Below are positions 1-14,291 of a stretch of DNA of 64,000 nt, in pieces; position 1 is the first letter of the stretch, and every line of letters begins with the position of its first letter. Both the position numbers and the translations under genes were made by a program. The stretch spans positions 7,661,001-7,725,000 of the forward strand of contig CM045751.1 of assembly GCA_024760905.1 (NCBI GenBank), given 5' to 3'. The stretch comes from Plotosus lineatus (taxonomy: Eukaryota > Chordata > Actinopteri > Siluriformes > Plotosidae). The notes beneath the pieces were generated by a model, which was given only the letters and a program-made list of their open reading frames with translations, was not told the origin of the DNA and searched no databases.

Positions 1-205
1 TACTTGGTGAGGGGTGTAAGGTGGACCAGCAAAGCAGTAGTGGTGTCTCCTGGCACGGATACGGAGACATAATCTGCATAAGGATCTTCAGCAGGTTTGT
101 ACTGGACTATGTAGGACTCGACATCTGTAGTATCCGTACTCCACGTGGCCCGGAAACTTCGAGAGCTTATTTCGGAAAATCTCAGTGAATGTGGTGATAT
201 CAAGC
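1..205 (-). CDS. col12a1: col12a1 coding exon 10 (partial): FN3 domain 3, cut by the window edge
   Basis: The acceptor (attttacag) lies at 206-207. The exon starts by completing a Ser codon and reads [17 protein letters not shown], then [19 protein letters not shown], an FN3 A-C strand pattern with the core Trp, then [10 protein letters not shown] before the edge. The frame is open to base 1. In COL12A1 a run of FN3 repeats follows the second VWA, which fits. Confidence 0.9.
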
Positions 206-3200
206 CTGTAAAATAATCAAAGTTCGTGAATTGAAAGCTCATTCCATTGTTCCGATCATCCTAACCCTGACCTTTTCTCAACTTATTCCATTATTATCTA
301 TTATGTAACAATTACACTACGTATGCCAAACGTTTATAATATACAGACATGTGCAAATACATTAGGGGCTTGCAGTGCAGACATCCTGGCTACACTGTTT
401 TTTCACAGTAAACTACAACCATTTGCTTTACATATGTGAACCACATGCTCATCAGATCAAAAACAATAAAAGAGCAAATGAGGCTCATTTTGAAATCCGT
501 ATTATAATTGCAAGCATGTGAGTAAATTATTTCGGCTGCTGTTAATTTGGGTTTAAAATTATATTATAACGGTCAGTTTAGCAGTCAAAGTAGATACATA
601 CACACAGTACGTGTTAGTTTGGGTCAGCAAAATATAACTGATGGCATCGGATTGTAAAATTAAAATGCTTAAAAATAATCATACAACATCTGGGAAAAAA
701 AACAAAATTTCATTTATTTATATTTTTTAAAGGCCAAATTTATGTTTGTCAGCCATGTAAAGCAAAAAATAATAATACGTAATAATAATAATTGGTGAAC
801 TTCCCAGATATACTTCCACCAGCTGAGTTCACCCATGCATTTCATTACCTAGTTTACACGGTTTCTGGCATTGATCAGCAGGGCATTGACTGCAATAACC
901 AAGCATAACGACATTAGCCTCTTCCTGAAGTATTTAAATTAGCACTTTAACATTGCTGTCATTCTGTTATTGATCATAACTTCAAAGCATTTCTGTGAGC
1001 TCCTCTGGGTCCCGGTGTCTGCCAAGCGCCAGGAATGTAAATTGAACAAACCAAATAGCTTGTATTTCGCGGAACATTTTGATGGCATCCACAGGGATAC
1101 TTTTGTTCGAAATTCATTATGTTCACCACACTAAAATTCCCATACCAAACCAAAGTAAATAATGAATAATTGTGTCACTCAGGGTTATAATGACCACTCA
1201 CTTTTCTGCTTGATCTTCAGAATTTCCTGCTCAATGCGCAAACAAATGGATTGAGTCAGTTCTTTTGAGATCCTCTGGAAGGAATCAAAGTCTTCCACAG
1301 TGTATACATGGGTTTCAGATGGAGGATTTGCAATGGCTTCCAGTTCTGATCTCACGGCATCTTTCACCCCAACAGCAAAGATCTCCACATCACTGTTCCT
1401 CAGCCTCGTGGCTGGATCTTTAAAGGCATCTGAAGACTTGCCATCTGTGATGAGGATTGTGACACGGGGTACATCAGTGCGAGCTCCCCGGGTGGAAACG
1501 AAGATCTTTTCCCTTACATAGGTCATGGCTCTTCCAGTGTTGGTGGAACCTCCTCTGTATGGAAAGCTTCTCACTGCTTTAATCACTGCATCCAGATTGT
1601 GGTGTGTGTTCAGGTAAAACTCGGTGTATGGATCCCTGCTGTACTGCACAAGGCTGATCTGGACCTTCTGTGAACCAATGTCAAAGGATTTCACCAAGTA
1701 CTCCAGAAAACTTCTTACTTTTGCAAAGTTGGCCAACCCTATACTGTATGACCCATCGACCAAAAGGACAACGTCAGCCTGAACGTCCACTCCAAGAGAG
1801 CATTCTGGAAGGAGAAAGGTATAAGTTTAGTGTATTAATGGAATTCTTGTTTCAACAACTTGACCGAAATTAAAATTTCAAAATGGGCAGTATAGTGGCA
1901 CGGTGGCGCAGTGGGGCGGTACGATGGTTCGTACGTCCGCGTCACAACAAGGTCCTGGGTTCGACTTCCAGCTCGGGTGTTTCTGTGTGGAGTTTGTATG
2001 TTCTCACTGTGCTCGTGTGGGTATCCTCCGGGTACTCTGGGTTCTTCCCATAGTCCCAAAAGATGCACAGTAGGTTGACTGGCTGTTCCAAATTGCCCCA
2101 AGGTGCGAGTATAAGTATGAATGGTTGTGTGAGTTTTGTCCCTAAGACGGCTTGGCAAGCTGTCCAGGGTGTACCCCACCCTTGCCCAGAGTTGCCCAAG
2201 ATGGGCACCAGCCTCCACACAACCCTAATTAAGATTAAGCGATTCAGAAAATGAATGACTGAATGAATCTCAGAATGGCAGGCAGCACGATGATATAGCA
2301 CATCCACCTGACAGCAAGATGGTCCTGGGTTCAAGTCCCATGTTTGGGGTATGTCTATGTGTAAATGTATAATCCCTATGCTTGTGTGGGTTTCCTCTGG
2401 ATACTCCAGTTTCCTGTGCACATTAGGCTTATTGGCTATTTCAAGCTGCACCTAGGTACGAGGTTGAATCACTGTGTGTTTTTGCCACTTTTGCCCAGTA
2501 TTAGCTTAGATGGGGTCCATCCTTCCTTTGACTCCAATAGGATTAAGCAGTTCGGTAAATGACAGCATGAGTGAGTGAGCAACAGTAAGTTTATTATATA
2601 TAATATAACATAAATAGTATTATTTACCCATTGATATTTTGATGGGTTCTGTCTTCTGCATAATTGTGATTGGCTCACTGGGTGTCAATCCTTTGAGAGC
2701 AAATAAGCTGATTTCATACTCCATGTCTGGAACAAGGTCCCTGACATTCACAATGGTCTGAGTGGGACCAACGTAAAGCTCCTGCCGCTTGCTTCCCTCC
2801 GTCGTAGGCACCAGCTGTATCTTGTAGCCAGTTACTTCACCCAGAGAGGGGCTCCATATCATCCTCATTGATTTAGATGATACCTCTTTGATGTGCAGGT
2901 TTGAGGCAGGTTCAACCACTACAATCAGATTTCAACATCTATTCAATGGTTTATAAATAATCTGCATTCACTAATCTATAAGAAATTGTTCACACTGTAC
3001 AATCGTAGAGAAACCATGTGTAATGAATCTACAGAAAACTTTCTCCCAAAAAAATTTTTAAATAAAAAGCTGATATTTTTAGATGTCGGTGCTATCAATA
3101 AAGACATCAGAGATACTACAGTAATTCTTCTTCTTTTCCTTTCGGCTGTTCCCTTCAGGGGTCGCCACAGCAAATGATCTGCCTCCATCTCTCCCTATCC

Positions 3201-6200
3201 TCTGCATCTTCTACTCTTACTCCAACGACCTTCATGTCCGCCTTCACCGCATCCATAAATCTTCTCTTTGGTCTTCCTCTGGGCCTTTTGCCTGGTAGTT
3301 CCAACCTCAGCATCCTACGACCAATATACTCACTATCCCTCCTCTGTACATGTCCAAACCATCTCAATCTAGCCTCTCTGACTTTGTCTCCAAAACATCC
3401 AACATGTGCTGTCCCTCTGATGTGCTCATTTCTGATCCTATCCATCCTCGTTACTCCCAAAGAGAACATCAACATTTTCATCTCTGCTACCTCCAACTCT
3501 GACTCCTGTCTTTTCCCCATGGCCACCGTCTCTAAACCATACAACATTGCTGGCCTCATCACCGTCTTGTACACTTTTCCCTTCATTCTTGCCGATACTC
3601 TCCTATCACACATCACACCGGACACTTTTCTCCATCCATTCCAACCTGCCTGCACACGCTTCTTCACCTCTTTTCCACACTCTCCATTGCTCTGGATTGT
3701 TGAGCCTAAGTACTTAAAATCCTCCACCTTCTTTATCTCTGCCCCCTGTAACCTCAAAGTTCCTCTTGGGTCCTTGTCGTTCACACACATGTATTCTGTC
3801 TTACTAAGACTAACCTTCAATCCCCTCCTTTCCAGGGCATACCTCCACCTCTCTAGATTTTCCTCCACTTGGTCTCTGCTCTCACTACAGATCACGATGT
3901 CATCTGCAAACATCATAGTCCATGGAGATTCTTGTCTAGCCTCGTCTGTTAGCCTGTCCATCACCATAGCAAACAAGAAGGGGCTGAGAGCTGACCCTTG
4001 ATGCAGTCCCACCTCCACCTTGAACTCTTCTGTCACACCGACAACACACCTCACCACTGTCTTACATCTCTCATACATGTCCTGCACCACTCTAACATAC
4101 TTCTCTGCCACTCCAGACTTCATCATACAATACCACAGTTCTTCTCTCGGCACCCTGTCATATGCTTTCTCCAGATACTACAGTAATTGTATGGTATTAA
4201 TTATATGTAGTAAATTCAGGCCAATGCAACAGGAAACATATCAGTAAATATGTGAGGCGCTCCACCGAATGTAGGCGCTTGTCGCAAGTCACGAATGGTG
4301 CTTGTGAGACAAAGCGCAGCTGATCCGGACTTCCGATCTTTCAAGTGAGCAAGTCCATGTGGAATACTTCTTTAGTCCTCAACCTTCACTTGCTCACTTG
4401 AAAGATCGAAGTCCGGATAAGCCGCGCTTTGTCTCACAAGCACCATACGTCACCTGCGACAAGCGCCTACATTCGGTGAAGCGCAGCACATATATGGTAG
4501 CACGTGGTGACTACATTCACTTGTTTACTTGTTCGATTGTTTCTTGTTTATTTACCTTCCCCACCACTGGCCAACGAACTCATCTGGTCTTCAACCACAG
4601 CACACACACGTGTAATGAGGTTGTTCTTCATGGTCTTGATCAGATCAAACCTAGAGACGGTATACACATGAGTACTATATGGAGTGGATGCCATTTGTTT
4701 CAGCTCTTCTTCATCTGCCTCATTGATCCCTGAATTTCAGAGAAACGAAAACAAACATGTTAAAATTTATAGAACTGCATTAAATCGAAAACCCTACCAA
4801 ACACTCGTTTTCGGCTTTAAAGTCAACACCTGCGGATCTCAAATGTCTCGTAAACCCAATAGCTGCATGTGAAAACAATCAAAAGCATCTGATACCCATT
4901 CTTTAAAAACGCTTCACACTATAAACTTGTGAAAAGCAGCAGTCGCTTATAGTGTCCCCAGTTATAAAGCAATCCAGCTGGATTAACAGTGAGACTTTTG
5001 AAATAAGGAATTGGAGGTCAGGTCCGTGGAAAACATTTAAAAGCAGCTTATTTTTCCTCCACGAGTAGGAAACTATGACAGTGCCAAAGACAGCGTCTGC
5101 AAAACCTATCTGATTAGACTGTGACTCCTTGAGGGATTTTTTTTCCATCATTCTCTTCAAACTGAGTGAAGTGTGAGTTTAAATTGGGCAGGAATCCCTC
5201 TGCCCCAGGTCTGAAATCTTATACTATAAAAATAAAGTGTTTCATGTTTGAGAGACAGAGTCAGACTCCCACATACCCAGAGTGAAGATCTCAACACCAT
5301 TGTTTTTCAGTTTTGTAGCATAGTCTTCAACCAGGTCTTGTGATTGTCCACCTGTGATGACCACAGCAACTTTAGGGAATCCTTTCCTGGCACCTTCGCC
5401 TTCCGTGAAAGTATTTTTCAACAGGAAGTCCAACGCCTCCCCTGAAAAATGTGAGCGAATAAAATAAAGTGAAGCATTTACCTTGTAAAAAATATCTTTG
5501 AAATGTTCCTCACAACAGTATTTACTCTTATATCATTATTTAATACCTGTCAGAAATGAAAAGTTAAATTGCAGTTGCAGGCACGTTGCAGGTTCATGAG
5601 TGGATTTTGGCATAAAGTGCCTGAGTGTTTGGCTTCGAGTCATCTGACATCCGTATAAACAGCACAGCGTCGGTTTACTTTTGCACTACACATGCAGTAT
5701 AAAGTATAGACAAAGGCTGAAATGTGTGATCTGACCAAATTTGGAAAAATAGAACCTTGTCATATTAACTCTTTCATATATCCTCAGGTTGTGAATATGA
5801 CACTGTTGTGCAAACCTATACCTCAAGGTCTATACGAATATCTGTACTCCAGTTTCTGAAATACTGTCGTTCCATTTATTCTCAAGGCATCTTCCTATTA
5901 AATAGAACCTGAGACACTCGATTAAACAGTTGTGTCATGATTCGGTTGCATTAATGCTAAAGGCACATGTCTTTGGACTGTGGGTGGAAACCCACACAAG
6001 CAAAGAAAGAACATGTGGACTCCACACAGAAACACCTGAGCGCGGGACTTGAATCCATGACCTTCTTTCCCTGACGCATCCTGACCACTACACCACGATA
6101 CCACCCTTAAGTCAGATTGTTCAAAAACTATCTATGGCAGTGGTGGCCTGGTGGGAAGGTGCTGGATCACTGAGCCCAAGGTTGGGGGTTCAAACCCCAC

Positions 6201-6718
6201 TATCAACGTTTTGTCACTGTCCTCCTCCCAGTGCAGAAAACTGGGTTATCAAAGGCTGGTCATGTCTCTCACTGTTTATGGTGGGAGGTTCATGTAAAAG
6301 AACCATTGCTGACTTTTGTCAAAAGTAGGCTGCATAGCCGTTAGCGTGTTTCTGCCAGCGATGGCCTGGCGAGACGTCCAGGGTGTACTCTGCCCTCGCC
6401 CGGAGTCGGCTGAGATGGGCGCCACCCTCCCCTTGATCTTAATTAGGATTAAGCAGTTCAAAAAATGAATGAAACTCTGTCTATATTATATACGTACCAG
6501 TATATGTGTAATATGTTCAATGCCTCAGATATTCATATCTGAATCTGTATTTAGATTTAAATACAAGGTTACTGTGTACTAAACTTTTTTTTTATGTACT
6601 TTATGTCCAGAGAAACACTAAAAAATACACAGGTTGAAATTTCACTCTCGTAATTTTGCGCTTCTGACATTTCTTGATTGCATTACAGGTCTCCACTAGG
6701 GACGTGTATGAGATTTTG

Positions 6719-6764
<46 letters not shown>

Positions 6765-9700
6765 AGGAGGCTCTTTTTGTCCAACACAGTTCTCCTTCAT
6801 TGTCCTTTCTTGTGTTGAAAATGATGACGAGGGAGAATTTGCTATCATATCGCTGTTATGTGCTGTATCAGAATAATTTATTTGCATTTGATTGCATCTC
6901 AACTCTGGAACAACTGGGAACTCAGACAATTTTGTAGTATTAATCTAATTTTTTTAAAAATAGTAGGAAGAGGAGGACATTTGGTTTAAATCAATTGAAG
7001 GACTGATAAGGCTTTTTGGATGAATAGTGAAATGTGCACATTTAAACAAGAAGTCCAGTAATTCTGACCTACTTCTAGATTTATAATGTGGCAAGAAAAT
7101 ACTTATGTTCATTTTATAAAGTCGTTTTTATCCTATAAGTTCTTAAATTCCAGGTCAGTTTATAAAACAGAGATCAACATCCAACCTGCAACTTTCATTT
7201 CAAGCTGAGTGACTCAACCTTCATGAACCCAACGGCTCTTTACACTGTCAATTCAACTCGCATATCATGCATGACTAGTGTGTGCGTGTGTGCGTGTGTG
7301 TGTGTGTCTTAAACACCTGTCTTGATGTCTCCTCCCATGAAAGGCAGGTTGTTGATCGCGCGAAGCACGTCAGCCCGTCTCAAATGCTGGTTTAGACTGA
7401 ACTCAGGCCTTGCATACGTGCTATACTGAACCACAGCCACTCTGCTTTTGTCCTCACCGATGTCAAAAGCTCCAGCCATTGCTGACATAAAGCTGCGGAC
7501 ATGCTTAAAATTGTCTTGTCCTACATTCCAGGAACCGTCCACTAGGAAGACCAGATCTGCAACTGCACTTGGCGAGCATTCTGAGTAAAAAAAAAGAAAA
7601 GAAAAAAAAGGAAGATGTCTGTCAGATCCAAACAGAAGACACTGTACAGTCTCACGGTGACTTTATGAACATGATACATTTTTTGTTATATTATTTGGGG
7701 AATTAGAGGCTATTAGAGGCCTCTGAAGATTGGCTGGAACCCAATACTGACACAATACTGTCTATAGTCCATCCATCTATTCATTATCTGTACTGTTTTC
7801 CGTCAGGGACATGGAGAGGCTGGAGAAAATCCCAGTTGACTCTGGGGTCAGATGCAGGCTAAAAGGTTGTCAGTGCATTGCTGGGATTCATACACAAACA
7901 ACCATTTGCACCAATACGCAATTTAGAGTAGCCAGCTGACCTAATCTGCATGTCTTTTGATTGTGGGAGGAAACATAAGTTCCCAGAGGAAACTCCCACA
8001 AGCACAGACCCCACGCAGAAAGGCTCTTGGGAGATTTACATTCTGTTTCTTCTCAGTGTGAGGCAACCACTTGCTAAAAGCATTGTTTAAAATGTGCCAA
8101 TCTACTGGCACTACGTTCGCCAACAATGGTGCCAAATATCATTTCATGTTTACACGTTGCCCCGATTGTGTGCCTACTGCAGGAAATCCATTACTACTTT
8201 TGTTTGTACGTATTTCAAACTTGTCACTCCGATGACAAATGTGTACATGTCACATCCATGCAACGCAGTAATTAAACTAAAGAGTAATTATTCTCAAACG
8301 TCACTGACATCACGACCAACTTTTCCACCTAATAGCATCAGACATATGTGGAAGAGCCTTCAGCATGTAATCAGTGTACTTCTCAACTATATTAAGCTGC
8401 CTAATCGGCTGCTGAGGGAACTCCTCCGCCTGTGGTTCAAGGCAGGGGGAAAAAAAAATCGTTTTCCTTCCGCTGGAGGAGAAGGAGGCCACGAGGCTCT
8501 TGTAAAGTGAGCCTCTGTAATGCTTTCCACTTCTCTCAGCGTTTTTACGGGTGTGCTTTAATCAGGCTGGGCATGATGGGCCATGTACAGCTGCGCAGAA
8601 ATAGGCACCCACTGACTCACACAATGACTGCCTCTCTTTTTCATGCTTAAGTAACAAGACAAATGTTGATTGGTCCCATAAAGTAAAACACAATAGAACA
8701 TTTGTGCGGGGGCAAAAAATTATGAATATAATGAGCATGTAGCAAGACAAAACAAAAAACAAAAACACCTGGGTGTTAAGAGGTAATGAATGAGAGAGAA
8801 ACAGAGAATGAGGATTACTTACTGAGTGAGTCTGAAACCTGCGGCCTTCTGGAACCTCCTTCGGACCGACCTGATTGAACTACAGTGGGGGGGGATGAGT
8901 TAATATTATACCTCCAACGCAGTGCCAAAAACAAACAGAGCCTATTTAGTCACCACATGACTTACTTGTTATCTGACCAGACAGGGGTATACTTTCTTGT
9001 GATCCAGAATATGCAAATATTGTTACTTCATATTCTACATCAGCTGTTAAGTCTCTGATGGAGGTCTTTTTTGCAGAGGAGGGAAGTGTAAACTCTTTCA
9101 CAGGCTCATCTACAAAGAAGAAAAATAGAAAAAAAACAACACAGATGTATTCCAATTGTGCCTATTACAAACTTAGGACATTTCATTTTATACTCAGGGA
9201 TCCCAGCAAGGTTTTGGGGGGAAAAATAGAGGAAACGGGTTCAGAAATAGAGTAAATGAAATATTTCAGCTGGGGGTGGTCAAAGGAGCCGCATGGAATC
9301 TGAAGCTGGAAAAAATAGAGGAATTCCTCTAAATACTAGTAGGTGAGTAAAAATAAAGAAATTCCGCTAAATAAGCGAGTAAAAATAGAGGAATTCCTCT
9401 AAATAGAGGAGATCTGGGATCCCTGTATACTACGCTGCTCCTGTTAATATACAAACGTGCTTTCTTTCAGGTTCTACTAGATGCACCATGGCGTACTGGT
9501 TAGCACATCCACTTCACAAGTATGTTGTTTTGTTTTTTTCAAAATTCACATTTCCATCACAATTTTTTTTTTTCCAATTTTGAATTGCCCATTACGCAGT
9601 GTAATGTAAACATGGCTAGTGAGGTGTAATACAGTTAGTGCAAATTCAAAATTCAGGGATTTGCCCAATAATGGCTCCCCGGCAGTCTTGGGTTTTGAAC

Positions 9701-10097
9701 TGATACCATTACAGTCATTAGCACAGACATTATATGTGCTAGCAGTTTTATTTTATGTATTCAGTAAAATATGATAATTTTAAGACTTCCAAGTGAATCA
9801 AACTGTATATGAATTGACTCCATAATAGATACGAGTGGGTGCACTTACCATACCACTGTAAAAGACGAGTAATATAAGATATATAGGCTGATAAATTGAG
9901 ACTACCCACCTGTACCAGATGACACTTGTATTCTGAAGCCCTCTATTCTTGTCAGAGGGGATTTCCATGTCATTTCTACTGTGTGCTCATTTAAAATTTT
10001 AAATTTCAAATCTGATGGAGGCATCACTGTGAAAAGAGGAATTAGGTCAGATCAATGGTAAAAGCAAATTAGTTTTTAATTGGATTATTTTTTAAAA

Positions 10098-10144
<47 letters not shown>

Positions 10145-13100
10145 CAAGTGCACAGACGGGATCCCAACGATCAACACTTCATGTCTGAAGTTAGCATGTT
10201 CATTGTTGGGGAAGGAGGAGTGATGGCAATACAAGGAAAATAAAACAGGTAACGCCATTTTTATTAAAATGACATCTGTTTGAGTAGTCTGGCTGAAGGG
10301 CTGCAGACTACTCAAGCAAAAACACACAGCAAAAAACAAGTGATCCACAGAGACCGGTAGAGTGCCAGATTTTTTTCACATGCGGACACAGCAGTCAGTC
10401 CAACACAGCTGGATTCAGTGTGGTGAACGGCTGCAGAATATTCTCCAAAAGAAATATATTTTGAATGTTGATTGTACAATGGAACAATGTCATATCACAG
10501 TGCATACTTCTAAAACCCATCTCATTCGACACTGCAAACAGACTTGACTAGAATGACAATCCATTGCAAACCTCTTAAAAGAATACACAGAGTCGGTGGT
10601 GACACTTGTGTACATTCTTTTCAACATGAAGAGTAACTTTAGAGGATGCATATATACGTATGAGGTGACTTGCACAAAACTGGAAAAGGACAAGTGAAAC
10701 AAACAGAAACGAACAACAAAAAAGAAACACTGGGTTGGTCACATTGGCAGACTGATGTCACATCTGCTCAATGCACATGTACATGAAAAGTTGTATACTA
10801 CAACTTGAAACATCCATGTACAAGACGAACTGCAGGGAGAGAATATATTTAGAAATATTTTAAAGTGATATCCTTGACTGTATGATGTGTAACATGTGAT
10901 GTAGATGTTGTCTGAGAGGAACATTTGGTAGATGAGAAGAAGGTGGGGTGAGATATGTCTATGTTAAGGATATCAGGATAAAATATTTTGAGAAGCAATA
11001 GCTCTGATCAGGTAGTGACTAGAGCTAAAGCTTAACCTCGGCAGGGACATTAAAAATAAGATCCACCAACCTGGTTGACCAATTCAACTTTGATGATGAC
11101 TTCCATTTCTGGTCCCATTTGGGCCCCACCCAACCCTAACATTATGCTGGTCATGAATGCAGCTGCACTTTCCAATGGGAGGTCACATGTACTGCTCAAT
11201 TAATATTTAATATGTGAATACATGGACAGATGGGTTAAAAAATAAATAAAAAAAATTTAAGGAAAAATCAGTCGACACGAGTGGACAAACACTCGAGTGC
11301 TGAAACTTTGAGGACATTGGTTTTTCGAGTATGGTTTCGATCCGGTTGTTCCATTTGATAGACGCGTCATTGAAAATCAATACAAAGTTCCGCTGACGGA
11401 TCACCTTTATCCTCTGATGAACTTTCCTATGCTGATAGGAGTTTTCTCTGGCAGGATGACGCAGCCCATATGCGCAATGCACGAGGGTTCCGTGAATGGT
11501 TTGATGAAAATCAAAATCATGGAACTCATAAGATATGATCTTCAGAAGGTCTCAGAATGCAAACCAGTGGAACGCCTCAGGTAGATTCTGGCATGATGTG
11601 GAATCTACTAGTACTTTCCTGCAGCTTTATCAAACCACCTACTGAGAGAATACCATCTGAAAGAATGCGGTTCAGTGTTCAAGTACAATTAATTTCACTT
11701 CGCCCTCCTGTACGTCGTATATGTAATATAGGATTGGCAAAAAACGTTTCAAATAATGGACAATTTTTGAATCCCATTGTTTTCTGCTTTTTGTTTTGGT
11801 ACTTATACTTTTTTATACATTCCCTTGCAATCATAAGACTGAATCACTAGGTCTTTTAGGACATTATTCACCCTGCAAACTCATGAATCAAATAAAAATT
11901 TGAAAACAAACCATAAAAATTGAAAAGTTTGATTTATTTAGTGTGTTAGTTAGTTATTGCTCTGATGTAATATTTTCTCCAGCAATTATTTGCCTCAGGA
12001 TTCTTGAATATCGTTGACTGTATTCACCAACTTTCCACCATTTCTTTGAGTTATAATTGTTATATACACTTAAATAATATATCATAAAAGCTTTCGTTCT
12101 GGTATGTGAAATTGATGTCACTGACATGTGGCTAATCAGACATGACTGCTGATTAACAATTAACTTTTTACATTACAGTGATCCCTCACTAATTCGTGTG
12201 TCAGGTTCTGCGGCGTCAGTGCATTGCGAGTTTTTCAAAGATATTCATCGAGAGAAAAAAAGGAAATGAACGATAATTAGGGGAAAGGTTGAGGAAAATG
12301 CTGAAAAACAAGGCCAATTATGCAAAAAAAAAAAAACAAAAACAAGCAAAAACAAAACAAAACCCAAAATGCTCCAACAAAACTACTTACATTTTTATGT
12401 GACGCGCGCACATCTGTACATGTGTGTATTTATATTAAATTTACATCTCTTGCATTATTTTTGAATGTTTAATTGTTATTATAAGCATTTATAGCATTGA
12501 ACATGTATTTACTGACATTATGCATATGCGTATGTATACGTCTGTCGGGGGGGGGTCAATCCTACGTCGCAGAAATTGGCAGTCGGGGGGTCTCGGTCCC
12601 CATTAACCGTGGAAAGTGAGGGATCCCTGTAATTTGAGAAACTATAAAAGTGCAGCAGGGAGGAGGGTTGGTGAGTCATAATTATGTCTTTTTGCTCCAT
12701 AAATCAAGAAATTTGGCCTCCGGGTGAATGTCAAGTTGGACACAATAAAAAAACGTGCCTTTCTTCTTTCCACCAAACACCAGTAATAGTGCACATTGTA
12801 CTTTTATTTTTGGCGATGAAGTCCAATCACTGATTTTCTGCATTTTGGATGAATTGGAAAGTGTTTTAACACATGGATGACCTGCTCTTAGTGAGATGCG
12901 GCTTTCATCTGCTCATTTTGGAGATTCCTTGGCTGCATTTTGTATTTTTGTATTTTTGAACCTAGCTTTAGTTAAAATGAATCAAATTTTGGGATAAACT
13001 CACACACCTGGTTTCTCACTCATAAAAAGGTACATTTTTCCTTATTCTTTGTCATGTTCTTGGATCAGCGTTCCAGTAATTTTTCTGGCAGCTATTGCTG

Positions 13101-14076
13101 GTATTTTGGAATATTGATATACGGACTTGAGTTAAAAATCGTCCAAAATATTGACCTCGGCTTGCGATTATCATCCTCACCAACAAAAGAAGGAAATAAT
13201 GTAGGATGAGTTTCATTCAAACAAATATAAACCATGTCCGCATGTTTCCTGATCTGTAAATCAGATGTGACTTGTGTTTTTTTAACCAAAGATCAATCTT
13301 GAGCATCTTAAATACCTGACTCCAAAAATATACTCGCACTAAACTGTATTGCTAACATTTATCAAGATGCATTCCGCTTGATAAGTACAATAATAATTTA
13401 AAAGTACAATAATTTAAATTAATTTAATACTGATATGCTGTAACATAGCCTACAATATCAAATAACTGAACTAGCGTAGACTGCGCGTCAGTATCAGATT
13501 ATTCCAAATCCATACCTTCATTAGAACTCCGGATTCTGTTCTTTTCAGTTCACTCGTATTCCGAGGAACTAACATTACGGAAAGTGAAATAAAAAAACCA
13601 CTTGTGCAGTTTAAATGAACAGCCTGTTTTATCTTGCTGAGCTAGAAAGAAAAATGTAATTATAAGCAGCCTTAGGTGTGCAACCCATTTCCTAAGCACA
13701 TATTAAGACCAGTGTTGGCCCACACAGGGCTGCTAATTGATACAACACGCAGGCTTAATATTCCCCGCAGACCAGCCACGCTTAGGGTCACCGCTTTAGT
13801 TTCAAGGTTTTCTTTTGCTTTTGAGTGGAACTATGCAACACTTCAAATCCGAGCTTTGATAGAAACCAACCGGGCTGAGCGAAACCCAGATGAGTGAAAT
13901 TAGGGGGGGCAATGGAAAACAAAATAAATAGTTCACATGTCAATTACATGTGAAGGGAGAGGGAGGGGGAAAACATTGTATATAACTTGTTGAAGAGGAT
14001 CATATCTAAAGGGAAAAAAGAAAGAAAGAAAGATCAGTCGATTGAAAAAAAACAGAAAAGTAAATGGAAGAGAGAG

Positions 14077-14117
<41 letters not shown>

Positions 14118-14131
14118 GGGGATTGAGAGAG

Positions 14132-14169
<38 letters not shown>

Positions 14170-14254
14170 TGACCATAAATAGATTATGAAGATGATGAGT
14201 GATTGAATGAGCGAGAAACCGAGAGAGAGAGAGAGAGAGAGACATAGAGACAGA

Positions 14255-14291
<37 letters not shown>

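Noticed and set aside
3174..4001. 275-codon plus-strand frame
   Set aside because: Antisense shadow of the LINE reverse transcriptase frame.
1202..7580. Assignment of the VWA/FN3 gene to COL14A1, COL20A1 or a matrilin
   Set aside because: The order FN3-VWA-FN3-VWA-FN3 and the close match of the second VWA and both linkers fit COL12A1. COL14A1 and COL20A1 lack the second early VWA, and matrilins have EGF repeats instead of FN3.
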